NCBI RefSeq assembly: GCF_900167935.1
Contig: NZ_FUYL01000004.1
Span: 62,001 to 126,000 of the forward strand
Length of the DNA: 64,000 nt
Direction of reading: 5' to 3'
From: Maribacter arcticus
GTDB taxonomy: Bacteria; Bacteroidota; Bacteroidia; Flavobacteriales; Flavobacteriaceae
In this document: positions 46,369 to 55,184 of the stretch, piece after piece
Position numbering within the stretch: the first letter of the stretch is position 1
Layout of the letters: each line of letters opens with the position of its first letter
Made by a program: the position numbers and the translations under genes
Notes under the pieces: model-generated
What the model was told of the DNA's origin: nothing
Seen by the model: only the letters and a program-made list of their open reading frames with translations
The model's database searches: none

Positions 46369-47145
46369 TTATAAGGTAATAGTTAAATTATCGTAGGCTA
46401 AATGTACATTCTTTGGTAAACTTTTTTCTACCTCGTCATGAAAACCTAGTAAGTGGCTTATATGTGTAAAATAGGCTTTCTCTGGCTTCACCTTTTCAAT
46501 AAAAGCCAACGCTTCTTTTAAATTAAAATGAGATAAATGTGGGTCTAGTCGCAATGCATTAACAACAACTACTTTAGAACCTTTAATTTTTTCAAGTTCC
46601 TTTTCCTTAATTGTTTTCACGTCGGTAAGATAAGTGAAATCCCCTATCCTGTATCCAAAGACTTGAAGCTTGTTATGCAGCACATTTACAGGAGTCACCT
46701 CTTTATCTCCTATTAAAAATGGTAGATTATTTTTCACTTTATTAATGTGAACCGATGGTGCACCAGGGTATTTATCTTTTTCATTTAAAATGTAACCAAA
46801 ACGTTTCTTTAAGGATTTTACTACTCGTTTATGTGCATAAATAGGAATATCACCTTGTTTAAAGAAAAAAGGTCGAATATCATCAAGGCCAGCAGTATGA
46901 TCCGAATGCTCGTGTGTATACAATATACCGTTCAAGTGACTCATTTTCTGCCGTAGCATCTGTTGTCGAAAATCTGGACCACAGTCTATAACATAATTAT
47001 AATCTTTCCATGAAAGTAATACAGAAACTCTAAGACGCTTGTCTTTTGGATTATCACTTAAACAAACAGGATGGGTACTACCAATGACTGGAATACCTTG
47101 TGAAGTCCCCGTTCCTAAAAAAGTAACACGTAAATCGTCTGTCAT
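46369..47145 (-). CDS. MBL-fold metallo-hydrolase, PhnP-like
   Basis: 258 residues. The metal-binding motif HxHxDH is intact as THEHSDHTAG, preceded by LGTGTSQGIPVIG at the start and YVIDCGPDFRQQML. Later ligands are seen in LTDVKTI, LSHFNL and THISHLLGFHDEV. The N-terminal GTGTSQGIP and the overall layout match PhnP-type phosphodiesterases and their relatives that act on cyclic or capped phosphates; the exact substrate is unknown. A TAAATTTG box lies upstream on the minus strand at 47152-47159. Confidence 0.9.
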   Translation of the reverse strand: MTDDLRVTFLGTGTSQGIPVIGSTHPVCLSDNPKDKRLRVSVLLSWKDYNYVIDCGPDFRQQMLRQKMSHLNGILYTHEHSDHTAGLDDIRPFFFKQGDIPIYAHKRVVKSLKKRFGYILNEKDKYPGAPSVHINKVKNNLPFLIGDKEVTPVNVLHNKLQVFGYRIGDFTYLTDVKTIKEKELEKIKGSKVVVVNALRLDPHLSHFNLKEALAFIEKVKPEKAYFTHISHLLGFHDEVEKSLPKNVHLAYDNLTITL

Positions 47146-47151
47146 GTGCTA

Positions 47152-47159
47152 CAAATTTA
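47152..47159 (-). promoter_or_regulatory. -7 box for the metallo-hydrolase gene
   Basis: Minus-strand TAAATTTG fits TAnnTTTG, 6 bp before the start codon, which implies a nearly leaderless transcript. Moderate confidence. Confidence 0.4.
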
Positions 47160-47285
47160 ATTCCTTTTTAGTAAAATAGGTGTTTGAAAATAAGAAGATC
47201 ACTGTAATTAAATAGCATTCGAAATAATTAGCGAATCTTATGCCTTTTTTTTCGGGCTATTGCCCTTTGTCACAACCATTCTTTA

Positions 47286-47293
47286 TAACTTTG
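47286..47293 (+). promoter_or_regulatory. Bacteroidota-type promoter
   Basis: TAACTTTG (-7 box) with TTTG at 47266-47269 as a -33 element, 16 bp apart and 22 bp before the ATG at 47316. Confidence 0.6.
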
Positions 47294-47315
47294 TTAAAAG
47301 CTAAACAGGTAAAAA

Positions 47316-48776
47316 ATGGCATCGGTATTGAAAAGAGATAGTGTCTTCGAAAACATTCCCTCCATAAAAGCAAAGACCTTACGTATAAATCTGAATCCAG
47401 ATATATACGGAACCTTCGCAGAAATTGGTGCGGGACAAGAAACTGCCCGTCATTTCTTTAGATCCGGTGGAGCTTCAGGAACCATCGCAAAAGCGATGAG
47501 CGCATATGACAAAGATTTTAGTGATGCTATTTATGGCATCGAGACAGATGGTAGATATGTGACACAAGCACGTTTAAAAACTATGCTTTCTTATGAAATG
47601 CAGTTGATGGAAGAACGTATTAGTCGTAAGAACCATCCTGACCGATTATTCTTTTCATACGCCAATACGGTTGCGACAATCGATTTTTCAAAACGATATA
47701 AAGGTCATGGTTGGATTGGTATTCGTTATCAATTAGACCCTAAGCAAAAGGAGTTTGATGAAATCATACTCCATATTCGATTTAAGCAGAACGAGGCTAG
47801 GTTACAGCAAGAAACACTTGGTATTCTTGGTGTCAACTTAATATATGGCGCCTTTTATAAATATGACAAGCCTAAGAAAATGTTGAAATATCTATATGAC
47901 CATATAGATAAGGATACATTAGAAGTTGACATGGTAAATTTTTCTGGCCCTAATTTTAAAGATGTCGATAACCGTTTAATGAGTTTACAACTTATTAAAA
48001 ATGACATGACAGATGCTGTTATGTTCGGTCCTGATGGCAATAACCTTTTACCAGCAGCAGTGCTTTACAAGAAAAACATTTTGGCTTTACGTGGTAGTTT
48101 TAGACCCGTAACCAAAGTGAATCTAGATATGTTTGAAAAGTCATATGATATTTTCATTAGAGATAAGCAAGTTGACCAAAATAATACAATCGTAATTTTT
48201 GAAATTACACTTTCTAACTTAAAAGCATCTGGAGAAATTGATGAGCAAGATTTTATGGACCGAGCGGAACTATTATGTTCACTTGGCCATTCTGTAATGA
48301 TCTCTAAATTTCAAGAGTATTATAAACTAGTTGAATACTTTAATAATTTTACCAAAAATAGAATTGGCCTTACCATGGGCGTTAATAATTTGGTAGATAT
48401 ATTTGATGAAAAATATTATCGCCATTTAAGCGGAGGCATACTTGAAGCATTCGGTAAACTATTCTTTAAAGATTTACAGGTTTATTTATACCCAATGAAA
48501 AACCCTGATACTGGTCAAATAATGACTAGTAACAATGTTAAGGTTCATCCACGTATGAAAGAATTATATAAATTCTTTAAATACAATGGTAAGGTTATGG
48601 ATATCATAGATTACGAGCCTGATGTAATGCATATATTCTCAAGAGATGTTCTTAAGAAATTAATGAATAATGAAGAAGGCTGGGAAAAAATGTTACCAGA
48701 AGGAATTGCAGAAATTATTAAAGAAAAAAATCTATTCGTTAGAAAAACGATTGAAATAGATGCCGAAGAATCTTAA
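47316..48776 (+). CDS. conserved protein of unknown function (about 486 residues)
   Basis: A soluble 486-residue protein without signal peptide or membrane span. It opens ASVLKRDSVFENIPSIKAKTLRINLNPDIYGTFAEIGAGQETARHFFRSGGASGTIAKAMSAYDKDFSD; the FAEIGAGQE segment looks nucleotide- or cofactor-binding but is not a standard motif. Similar proteins are widespread in Bacteroidota and carry doubtful database names, so I leave the function open. Monocistronic: its own promoter at 47286 and a bidirectional terminator at 48809. Confidence 0.8.
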   Translation: MASVLKRDSVFENIPSIKAKTLRINLNPDIYGTFAEIGAGQETARHFFRSGGASGTIAKAMSAYDKDFSDAIYGIETDGRYVTQARLKTMLSYEMQLMEERISRKNHPDRLFFSYANTVATIDFSKRYKGHGWIGIRYQLDPKQKEFDEIILHIRFKQNEARLQQETLGILGVNLIYGAFYKYDKPKKMLKYLYDHIDKDTLEVDMVNFSGPNFKDVDNRLMSLQLIKNDMTDAVMFGPDGNNLLPAAVLYKKNILALRGSFRPVTKVNLDMFEKSYDIFIRDKQVDQNNTIVIFEITLSNLKASGEIDEQDFMDRAELLCSLGHSVMISKFQEYYKLVEYFNNFTKNRIGLTMGVNNLVDIFDEKYYRHLSGGILEAFGKLFFKDLQVYLYPMKNPDTGQIMTSNNVKVHPRMKELYKFFKYNGKVMDIIDYEPDVMHIFSRDVLKKLMNNEEGWEKMLPEGIAEIIKEKNLFVRKTIEIDAEES

Positions 48777-48808
48777 TGTAAATCGTTCACGTCTAGATAT
48801 TTAAAATA

Positions 48809-48840
48809 AAAAAGCGACCATTTAAAAATAGTCGCTTTTT
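48809..48840. terminator. bidirectional terminator
   Basis: AAAAAGCGAC at 48809-48818 pairs with GTCGCTTTTT at 48831-48840. It serves the plus-strand 486-residue protein gene and the minus-strand bcp gene. Confidence 0.85.
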
Positions 48841-48857
48841 TATTAGCTTTTAATTTG

Positions 48858-49310
48858 CTATTCTAATAATTGAGCAGCGTGGTCTTTTGTCTTCACTTTA
48901 TCAATAACCTTTGTAACAATTGCATCACCATCAATTACAAAGGTCTTTCTATGTATACCATCATATTCTCGGCCCATAAATTTCTTAGGGCCCCAAACGC
49001 CGAATGCATTAATAACCGTATGGTCTTCATCTGCCAATAATGGAAATGGAAATTTATATTTATCCTTAAATTTCCCTTGCCTTGCCTCAGAATCGGCACT
49101 TACTCCTAAAAGTTCATAACCTTCCGTTTGCAATTCTTTATAATTATCCCTTAAATTACATGCTTCGGCAGTGCAACCAGGTGTGCTTGCTTTTGGGTAG
49201 AAAAATACAATTATTTTTTTTCCTTTATAATCATCTAAACTAATGGTATTACCATCTTGGTCTTTAGCTGTAAATGCAGGTACTTTATCGCCAATTTTTA
49301 ACGTATTCAT
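48858..49310 (-). CDS. bcp: thioredoxin-dependent thiol peroxidase (BCP-type peroxiredoxin)
   Basis: 150 residues of the peroxiredoxin fold that reduce hydrogen and organic peroxides in the cytoplasm using thioredoxin. The peroxidatic cysteine is C46 in ASTPGCTAEAC and the resolving cysteine is C51, the atypical two-cysteine BCP arrangement. FFYPKAST and the preceding DYKGKKIIVF are typical. Length is normal. It is divergent from nth and its promoter lies in the 55-bp gap 49311-49365. Confidence 0.95.
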   Translation of the reverse strand: MNTLKIGDKVPAFTAKDQDGNTISLDDYKGKKIIVFFYPKASTPGCTAEACNLRDNYKELQTEGYELLGVSADSEARQGKFKDKYKFPFPLLADEDHTVINAFGVWGPKKFMGREYDGIHRKTFVIDGDAIVTKVIDKVKTKDHAAQLLE

Positions 49311-49365
49311 AAATGAAGTTTTATAAATTTGTGTTTAAATATTTTCAATCAAAATTAAACAATTA

Positions 49366-50028
49366 ATGACTAAGGCAGAAAAAATAGCATTTACAATTTC
49401 GACACTTCAAGAACTTTATCCTGAAATACCCGTACCCTTAGATCATAAAGACCCTTATACCCTGCTCATTGCTGTTTTGATGTCTGCACAAAGTACCGAT
49501 GTGCGCGTAAATAAAATCACGCCGTTATTATTTGCAAAAGCTGACAACCCATATGATATGGTAAAATTAACGGTAGATGAAATAAGGGCGATTATAAAAC
49601 CAGTGGGTTTGTCACCTATGAAAGCAAAAGGTATACACGGACTTTCAAGAATTTTGATTGATAAACATAATGGTATTGTACCTCAAGAACTCGAATATTT
49701 AGAAGAACTACCTGCTGTTGGTCATAAAACTGCTAGTGTAGTGGTATCACAAGCATTTGGCATTCCCGCATTTCCTGTAGACACTCATATTCATAGATTA
49801 CTATATAGATGGGGCTTTACCAATGGCAAAAATGTAGTGCAGACAGAAAAAGATGCAAAGAGATTATTTCCAAGAGAGTTATGGAATGATCTTCATTTAC
49901 AAATTATTTGGTACGGGCGCGAATACTCCCCTGCTAGAGGCTGGGATATGGATAAAGACATTATTACGAAGACAATTGGGAGAAAAACCGTATTAAATGA
50001 ATACTATAAAAATAAAAAGACCCGTTAA
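49366..50028 (+). CDS. nth: endonuclease III-like DNA glycosylase without the iron-sulfur cysteines
   Basis: 220 residues. The helix-hairpin-helix and catalytic lysine are in LEELPAVGHKTASVV, the catalytic aspartate in FPVDTHIHRL. It removes oxidised pyrimidines and nicks the abasic site in base-excision repair. The usual four cysteines of the C-terminal [4Fe-4S] loop are absent: the region reads IWYGREYSPARGWDMDKDIITKTIG. Such cluster-less forms occur in some flavobacteria as I recall. The TAA stop lies in the loop of a terminator hairpin. A TAAATTTG box is at 49324-49331. Confidence 0.9.
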   Translation: MTKAEKIAFTISTLQELYPEIPVPLDHKDPYTLLIAVLMSAQSTDVRVNKITPLLFAKADNPYDMVKLTVDEIRAIIKPVGLSPMKAKGIHGLSRILIDKHNGIVPQELEYLEELPAVGHKTASVVVSQAFGIPAFPVDTHIHRLLYRWGFTNGKNVVQTEKDAKRLFPRELWNDLHLQIIWYGREYSPARGWDMDKDIITKTIGRKTVLNEYYKNKKTR

Positions 50029-50042
50029 AAACGGGTCTTTTT
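50014..50042. terminator. bidirectional terminator over the nth stop codon
   Basis: AAAAAGACCCGT at 50014-50025 pairs with ACGGGTCTTTTT at 50031-50042; the TAA stop of nth is in the loop. It also ends the minus-strand 47-codon gene. Confidence 0.85.
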
Positions 50043-50043
50043 A

Positions 50044-50187
50044 TTAATTTAAAAAGGTTTCGAAACTTAAATCTTCGTACTCAAATTCAAAAAGTGCCTG
50101 TGAATAACTCAACAAGAAGTTAATTGTCTTGGGACATACTTTATTAAATTCGGTCTGTTCTTGGTAATTAGAGTAAATTTTTTCCAT
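50044..50187 (-). CDS. 47-residue protein paired with ECF sigma factor (copy 1)
   Basis: MEKIYSNYQEQTEFNKVCPK... 47 codons, ATG at 50185-50187, TAA at 50044-50046. It lies 72 bp downstream of the sigma gene on the same strand and ends at a terminator. It is 22/47 identical, with no gaps, to the 47-codon frame at 51229-51372, the core being TIxFLLSYS. Equal length, equal spacing and protein-level similarity strongly suggest a real gene. No known family; a role in sigma control is only inferred from position. Confidence 0.75.
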   Translation of the reverse strand: MEKIYSNYQEQTEFNKVCPKTINFLLSYSQALFEFEYEDLSFETFLN

Positions 50188-50259
50188 ACTTCCTACGTTG
50201 TTACAATAAAATAACGACGCAAATTTGGAAATATTGTTTATTCTATTTTTCTACTACTG

Positions 50260-50841
50260 TTAATTAGTAAGAACTATATTATTTTTCTCAATGATTTTTC
50301 TAAGATTAATTAATGCATAACGCATTCTTCCTAACGCTGTATTGATACTAACTCCTGTGTTTTCAGAGATTTCCTTAAAACTCATATCCTTATAGATACG
50401 CATTAAAAGAACTTCTTTTTGATCATCTGGTAATTCTTCAACTAATTGTCTTAAATCGGTATCGATTTGATCTTTTATTAATTGTTTTTCGGCATTTAAC
50501 TTATCATCACCTATAACAGAGAAAATATTAAAGTCATCGCTACCTTCAAACATTGGCATTCTCTTATTTCTTCTAAAGTGGTCTATTATAAGGTTATGAG
50601 ATATTCTCATTACCCAAGGTAAAAATTTACCTTCCTCACTATACTTACCCCTTTTTAAAGTTTTGATAACCTTAATAAAGGTATCTTGAAAAATGTCTTC
50701 GGTGATATCCCTATCTAGAACCTTAGAATAGATAAAACTAGTAATACGTTGATTGTGTCTGTTGATTAATACTTCTAAGGCACCTTCGTTACCGCTGATA
50801 TAATCCCTAACTAATTCTGAGTCTTCAATTTGTAGTTTCAT
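50260..50841 (-). CDS. ECF-type RNA polymerase sigma factor (copy 1)
   Basis: 193 residues. Region 2 is seen in GALEVLINRHNQRITSFIYSKV, DITEDIFQDTFIKVI and GKFLPWVMRISHNLIIDHFRR. Region 4 is in LPDDQKEVLLMRIYKDMSFKEISENTGVSINTALGRMRYALINLRK. About three quarters identical to the neighbouring sigma at 51447-52028, so a tandem duplicate. No transmembrane anti-sigma gene adjoins either copy, only a 47-codon gene 72 bp downstream. Target promoters unknown. Confidence 0.93.
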   Translation of the reverse strand: MKLQIEDSELVRDYISGNEGALEVLINRHNQRITSFIYSKVLDRDITEDIFQDTFIKVIKTLKRGKYSEEGKFLPWVMRISHNLIIDHFRRNKRMPMFEGSDDFNIFSVIGDDKLNAEKQLIKDQIDTDLRQLVEELPDDQKEVLLMRIYKDMSFKEISENTGVSINTALGRMRYALINLRKIIEKNNIVLTN

Positions 50842-51182
50842 ACGAGTTACTTTCTTTAATTGGTTAAGATTGGGGAAATCTTGTTAGTTAAATGGTTTGT
50901 TTCTTATTTCTGATATAAAACTAGAGAAAAGGGCTGCTGTGCAAAAAAGTATGTTGTCAAACCACGCATTTTTGATGTGAAACATCGAAAAAGTATATTT
51001 CGATACAATAAAAGCAGATTTGGAAAGTTCCGAGGACAATTTCAGGAGCCTGAAATTCTAAACATAAATTAATAGTACATATAATAGATACGTACAATTC
51101 ATATCATTTAAGTGGATGTGTTTTGCTTATAAAGAAGTCACAATAACATCTAATTACCTTTAATAATGGGATTAAACTAAAA
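50842..51182. other. gap between the two sigma/small-protein units
   Basis: No gene. A small palindrome AATTTCAGG/CCTGAAATT sits at 51038-51057. The promoter of sigma copy 1 should lie near 50850-50900 on the minus strand, but I see no clear box. Confidence 0.4.
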
Positions 51183-51207
51183 AACCCCTAGACAAAGCCT
51201 AAGGGTT
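51183..51207 (-). terminator. terminator after the 47-codon gene, copy 2
   Basis: On the minus strand an 11-bp stem with two G-T pairs (AACCCTTAGGC with GTCTAGGGGTT) around a 3-nt loop is followed by a run of T. Confidence 0.7.
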
Positions 51208-51228
51208 ATATATAATTGTAAGGTAGTT

Positions 51229-51372
51229 TTAGTTTAAGTTACTTTCAAACTGCAAACCATTTGATTCTATTATTTCTAAGGATTTTGAATATGATAGTAA
51301 AAACTGAATTGTTTCAGGTTTAGCCTTCACTAATACAGTCTTATTATTATCCTCTGTGTAAATATTTTCCAT
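51229..51372 (-). CDS. 47-residue protein paired with ECF sigma factor (copy 2)
   Basis: Begins MENIYTEDNNKTVLVKAKPE; 47 codons, ATG at 51370-51372, TAA at 51229-51231. It lies 74 bp downstream of the second sigma gene. It shares with copy 1 the start ME-x-IY, the core TIxFLLSYSxxL and the end FExxLN. Followed by a terminator. Unknown function. Confidence 0.75.
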   Translation of the reverse strand: MENIYTEDNNKTVLVKAKPETIQFLLSYSKSLEIIESNGLQFESNLN

Positions 51373-51446
51373 GTTACTTGTTGTTTAGGTTCAACTAAAG
51401 AACGACACATGAATGAAGATAGTAGATCCACTCGACCTGTAACCTA

Positions 51447-52028
51447 TTAATTCGTTAAAACAATACTATTGGCCTCTACTAACTTTCTAAGGTTAATTAA
51501 AGCATATCTCATTCTTCCTAATGCGGTATTAATACTCACACCCGTATTATCAGAAATTTCCTTAAAACTCATGTCCTTATATATACGCATTTCCAAAACC
51601 TCTTGCTGATCTTCTGGTAACTCTTTAATCATCTTCAACAAATCTGAATCTATTTGTTCTTTGATCAATTGCTTTTCAGCATTTAGTTTATCATCACCTA
51701 ATAAAGAAAAGATGTTATAGCTTTCTTTGCTATTATACATTGGCATTCTATTATGCTTTCTAAAATGATCAATAACCAAGTTATGTGCTATACGCATAAC
51801 CCAAGGTAAAAATTTACCTTCTTCATTGTAAGCACCTTTTTTTAAGGTACGAATAACCTTCATAAAAGTATCTTGAAAAATATCTTCGGTTAGTTCTCGG
51901 TCTCCTACTTTAGAATAGATAAAACCTGTTAGACGAGAATTATGACGATTGATAAGTGCTTCAATCGCTCTTTCATCACCTTGTATATATTGTTTTACTA
52001 ATTGGGAATCTTCAATTTGTACTACCAT
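51447..52028 (-). CDS. ECF-type RNA polymerase sigma factor (copy 2)
   Basis: 193 residues, with the same architecture and near-identical region 2 and 4 motifs as copy 1 (LTEDIFQDTFMKVI; MSFKEISDNTGVSINTALGRM). Differences cluster at residues 105-125 (MPMYNSKESYNIFSLLGDD) between the two DNA-binding regions. Divergent from uvrA; the 242-bp gap holds both promoters. Whether the copies recognise the same promoters is unknown, but the DNA-contacting helices are almost the same. Confidence 0.93.
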   Translation of the reverse strand: MVVQIEDSQLVKQYIQGDERAIEALINRHNSRLTGFIYSKVGDRELTEDIFQDTFMKVIRTLKKGAYNEEGKFLPWVMRIAHNLVIDHFRKHNRMPMYNSKESYNIFSLLGDDKLNAEKQLIKEQIDSDLLKMIKELPEDQQEVLEMRIYKDMSFKEISDNTGVSINTALGRMRYALINLRKLVEANSIVLTN

Positions 52029-52245
52029 AAACTTTACTTTAGGGGTTAAAATATAGTCCCAAATTCAATGAATAAGGGTCTAGTGGTTAAATTCTAACTT
52101 TAAAAAGTAATGTTGCGTTATAGGCTAATTGAATTTTTGTGAGATTCCAAAGATATAAAAAAATAGATACTCTTATAAAAATGTGAAAATTTCTTACGTT
52201 ATTTTAGATAAACTACATTTTTTAGTTCAGAAAAAAGGCAAATCG

Positions 52246-52253
52246 TATCTTTG
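52246..52253 (+). promoter_or_regulatory. -7 box of uvrA
   Basis: TATCTTTG, a good TAnnTTTG match, 17 bp before the ATG at 52271. Confidence 0.6.
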
Positions 52254-52270
52254 CAAAATTAGATATTCGT

Positions 52271-55051
52271 ATGCCTACACTATCCCAAATAAATCCGAAA
52301 GAAAACATCATAATTAAGGGTGCCAAACTACACAATCTTAAAAATATAGATGTAGTTATTCCTAGATACAAACTTGTTGTAATTACCGGGCTATCGGGAT
52401 CCGGAAAATCTAGCTTAGCTTTTGACACGCTATATGCAGAAGGTCAAAGACGGTATGTAGAAAGTCTTTCTTCATATGCAAGACAATTTTTAGGGAAACT
52501 AGACAAACCTAAAGTTGATTATATAAAAGGTATTGCCCCTGCAATTGCTATTGAACAAAAGGTAAATTCAACCAATCCTAGATCAACGGTTGGCACAACT
52601 ACTGAAATTTATGATTATATAAAACTACTGTATGCCCGTATTGGGAAAACATTTTCTCCTGTTTCTGGTAAAGAAGTAAAAAAACATACCGTTACAGATG
52701 TTGTCAATCATGTTAGAACCTTTGAAAAACAAACTAAACTATTACTTCTTGCCCCTATCACCATTCGTGATGATAGAGATGCAATTAAATCGTTGGAGTT
52801 ATTTTCAAAACAGGGTTATGCTCGTATTAAATACAAAAACGAGGTATTACGTATTGACCAAGCCCCAGAAGATATTGGTAAAACCTTTGATCTTGTAATT
52901 GATAGAATTATCACCAAAGATGATGAAGACTTTTACAATCGACTAGCAAATGCAGTAGATACGGCATTTTTTGAAGGTAAGGGTAATTGTATCGTTGAAG
53001 AATTGGGGAATGGTAATCAGACACCATTTAGTAATAAGTTTGAGCTTGATGGAATAACCTTTTTAGAGCCAAATGTACATTTGTTTAGTTTTAATAATCC
53101 TTATGGAGCATGTCCTAAATGTGAAGGTTACGGTGATGTAATTGGTATAGACCAAGATTTAGTAGTGCCCAACACTGCACTATCTGTTTATGAAAATGCA
53201 ATTTTTCCATGGCGTGGTGAAAGCATGAGCTGGTACCGTGATCAATTGGTAAACTCTGCATATAAATATGATTTCCCTATTCATAAACCTTGGTATGAAC
53301 TATCAGAAGATCAACAACAACTTGTATGGAAAGGTAATGCTCATTTTATAGGCTTGCATAAGTTCTTCGGAATGTTAGAAGAGAAAAGTTATAAGATACA
53401 GAATAGGGTAATGCTATCTAGATACCGTGGTAAAACCAAATGCGATGTCTGTAATGGTAAGCGTTTACGACCCGAAACTGATTATGTAAAAGTTGGTGGC
53501 GCTTCAATTTCATCGTTAGTAGGTTTATCTATAGAAAAACTGATTATTTTCTTTAACGAGCTGAAATTAAACGAAAATGATGCAACGATTGCAGCTAGGT
53601 TATTGATAGAAATAAATACACGATTTGGTTTTCTAGAAAAAGTCGGCTTAGATTATCTTACCATAAATCGTAAATCGAACACGCTATCAGGTGGTGAAAG
53701 TCAACGAATAAACCTTGCTACATCTTTAGGAAGTAGTCTGGTAGGCTCAATGTATATATTAGACGAACCAAGTATAGGTCTACATCCAAAAGACACAGAG
53801 AACCTTATTGAGATTCTAATAGCTCTACGGAATTTAGGAAATACGGTTATTGTTGTAGAACATGATGAAGATATCATGAAGGCCGCTGATATGGTAATTG
53901 ATATAGGCCCCGAAGCAGGTACACATGGTGGAAAGGTTGTCGCACAAGGAACGTTGAGTGAGATACTAAAATCTAAATCTCTTACAGCTCAATATTTAAA
54001 TGGAAAAATGAAAATTAAGGTTCCTAAAGAACGAAGATCTTCTAAAAACCATATTACCATAAAAGGTGTTAGGGAGCATAACCTTAAAAATATAGATGTG
54101 ACGTTTCCGCTAGATATGCTTACCTTAGTTACAGGAGTCTCTGGTAGTGGAAAAAGTACTTTAGTAAAAAAATTACTATATCCTATCATATTAAAAGAAG
54201 TTGGTGGTTATGGTGAAAAAGCTGGCCAATTTACTTCTGTAGAGGGTAAATACCAGCATATAAAGCATGTAGAATTTGTAGACCAAAATCCGATCGGTAG
54301 GTCTTCACGCTCTAATCCTGTTACCTATATTAAGGCATACGATGATATTAGAAACTTATATGCAAGTCAGAAATTAAGCAAAATTAGAAATTATCAGGCC
54401 AAACACTTTTCTTTTAATGTTGATGGCGGACGTTGTGAAAAATGTAAAGGCGAAGGTGAGATTACGGTAGAGATGCAGTTTATGGCCGATGTTCATTTAG
54501 AATGTGAAACATGTGGCGGTAAACGCTTTAAGAAAGAAGTATTAGAAGTTACCTTCAATAACGCTAATATCGATGATGTTCTAAATATGACCATCGACGA
54601 TGCAATTTTATTTTTTGAAACTGGAGACCAGACTAAAATTGTAACCAAGCTTAAACCATTACAAGATGTAGGGCTAGGCTATGTTACATTGGGGCAATCG
54701 TCTTCTACTCTTTCTGGCGGTGAAGCGCAGCGAATTAAATTGGCATCATTCTTAATAAAAGGAAGCACTAAAGATAAAGCCTTGTTCATTTTCGATGAGC
54801 CTACTACAGGTTTACACTTTCATGATATTCAAAAACTTTTAAAATCATTTAATGCTCTGATCAAAAAAGGGCATTCAATTGTGGTAATCGAACATAATAT
54901 AGATTTAATTAAATGTGCCGACTATATCATTGACCTCGGCCCAGGTGGTGGTGAAAATGGTGGGCAATTATTAGCTGAAGGCACACCAGAAGAGGTAGTT
55001 AAAAGTAAAAAATCTTTTACCGCTGGTTACTTGAAAGCGAAATTACAATAG
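52271..55051 (+). CDS. uvrA: excinuclease ABC subunit A
   Basis: 926 residues, normal length. Two ABC ATPase halves: Walker A motifs [17 protein letters not shown] (near residue 40) and [16 protein letters not shown]; signature motifs [11 protein letters not shown] and [11 protein letters not shown]; Walker B regions [13 protein letters not shown] and [13 protein letters not shown]. Two zinc-binding cysteine modules: [10 protein letters not shown] with CDVCNGKR, and CEKCKGEGE with CETCGGKR. It recognises bulky DNA lesions with UvrB in nucleotide-excision repair. Monocistronic, with a strong -7 box just upstream. UvrA is often present in more than one copy in flavobacteria; this is the canonical type. 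Confidence 0.97.
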   Translation: MPTLSQINPKENIIIKGAKLHNLKNIDVVIPRYKLVVITGLSGSGKSSLAFDTLYAEGQRRYVESLSSYARQFLGKLDKPKVDYIKGIAPAIAIEQKVNSTNPRSTVGTTTEIYDYIKLLYARIGKTFSPVSGKEVKKHTVTDVVNHVRTFEKQTKLLLLAPITIRDDRDAIKSLELFSKQGYARIKYKNEVLRIDQAPEDIGKTFDLVIDRIITKDDEDFYNRLANAVDTAFFEGKGNCIVEELGNGNQTPFSNKFELDGITFLEPNVHLFSFNNPYGACPKCEGYGDVIGIDQDLVVPNTALSVYENAIFPWRGESMSWYRDQLVNSAYKYDFPIHKPWYELSEDQQQLVWKGNAHFIGLHKFFGMLEEKSYKIQNRVMLSRYRGKTKCDVCNGKRLRPETDYVKVGGASISSLVGLSIEKLIIFFNELKLNENDATIAARLLIEINTRFGFLEKVGLDYLTINRKSNTLSGGESQRINLATSLGSSLVGSMYILDEPSIGLHPKDTENLIEILIALRNLGNTVIVVEHDEDIMKAADMVIDIGPEAGTHGGKVVAQGTLSEILKSKSLTAQYLNGKMKIKVPKERRSSKNHITIKGVREHNLKNIDVTFPLDMLTLVTGVSGSGKSTLVKKLLYPIILKEVGGYGEKAGQFTSVEGKYQHIKHVEFVDQNPIGRSSRSNPVTYIKAYDDIRNLYASQKLSKIRNYQAKHFSFNVDGGRCEKCKGEGEITVEMQFMADVHLECETCGGKRFKKEVLEVTFNNANIDDVLNMTIDDAILFFETGDQTKIVTKLKPLQDVGLGYVTLGQSSSTLSGGEAQRIKLASFLIKGSTKDKALFIFDEPTTGLHFHDIQKLLKSFNALIKKGHSIVVIEHNIDLIKCADYIIDLGPGGGENGGQLLAEGTPEEVVKSKKSFTAGYLKAKLQ

Positions 55052-55117
55052 TTCTTCAAACATTAAACAAATCATAATCAACTGATTATCAAATACATAT
55101 TCAGTTACTTGTTTTTT

Positions 55118-55132
55118 TGGCACGCTGTTTGT
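55118..55132 (+). promoter_or_regulatory. putative sigma54 (-24/-12) promoter
   Basis: TGGCACGCTGTTTGT matches TGGCAC-N5-TTGC except for the last base (T for C). It lies 52 bp before the ATG at 55185, in the right orientation. Confidence 0.5.
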
Positions 55133-55184
55133 AATATGATAATCGAGTGTGAATATTTATACTCAAAATTTAAAACCTTATATC

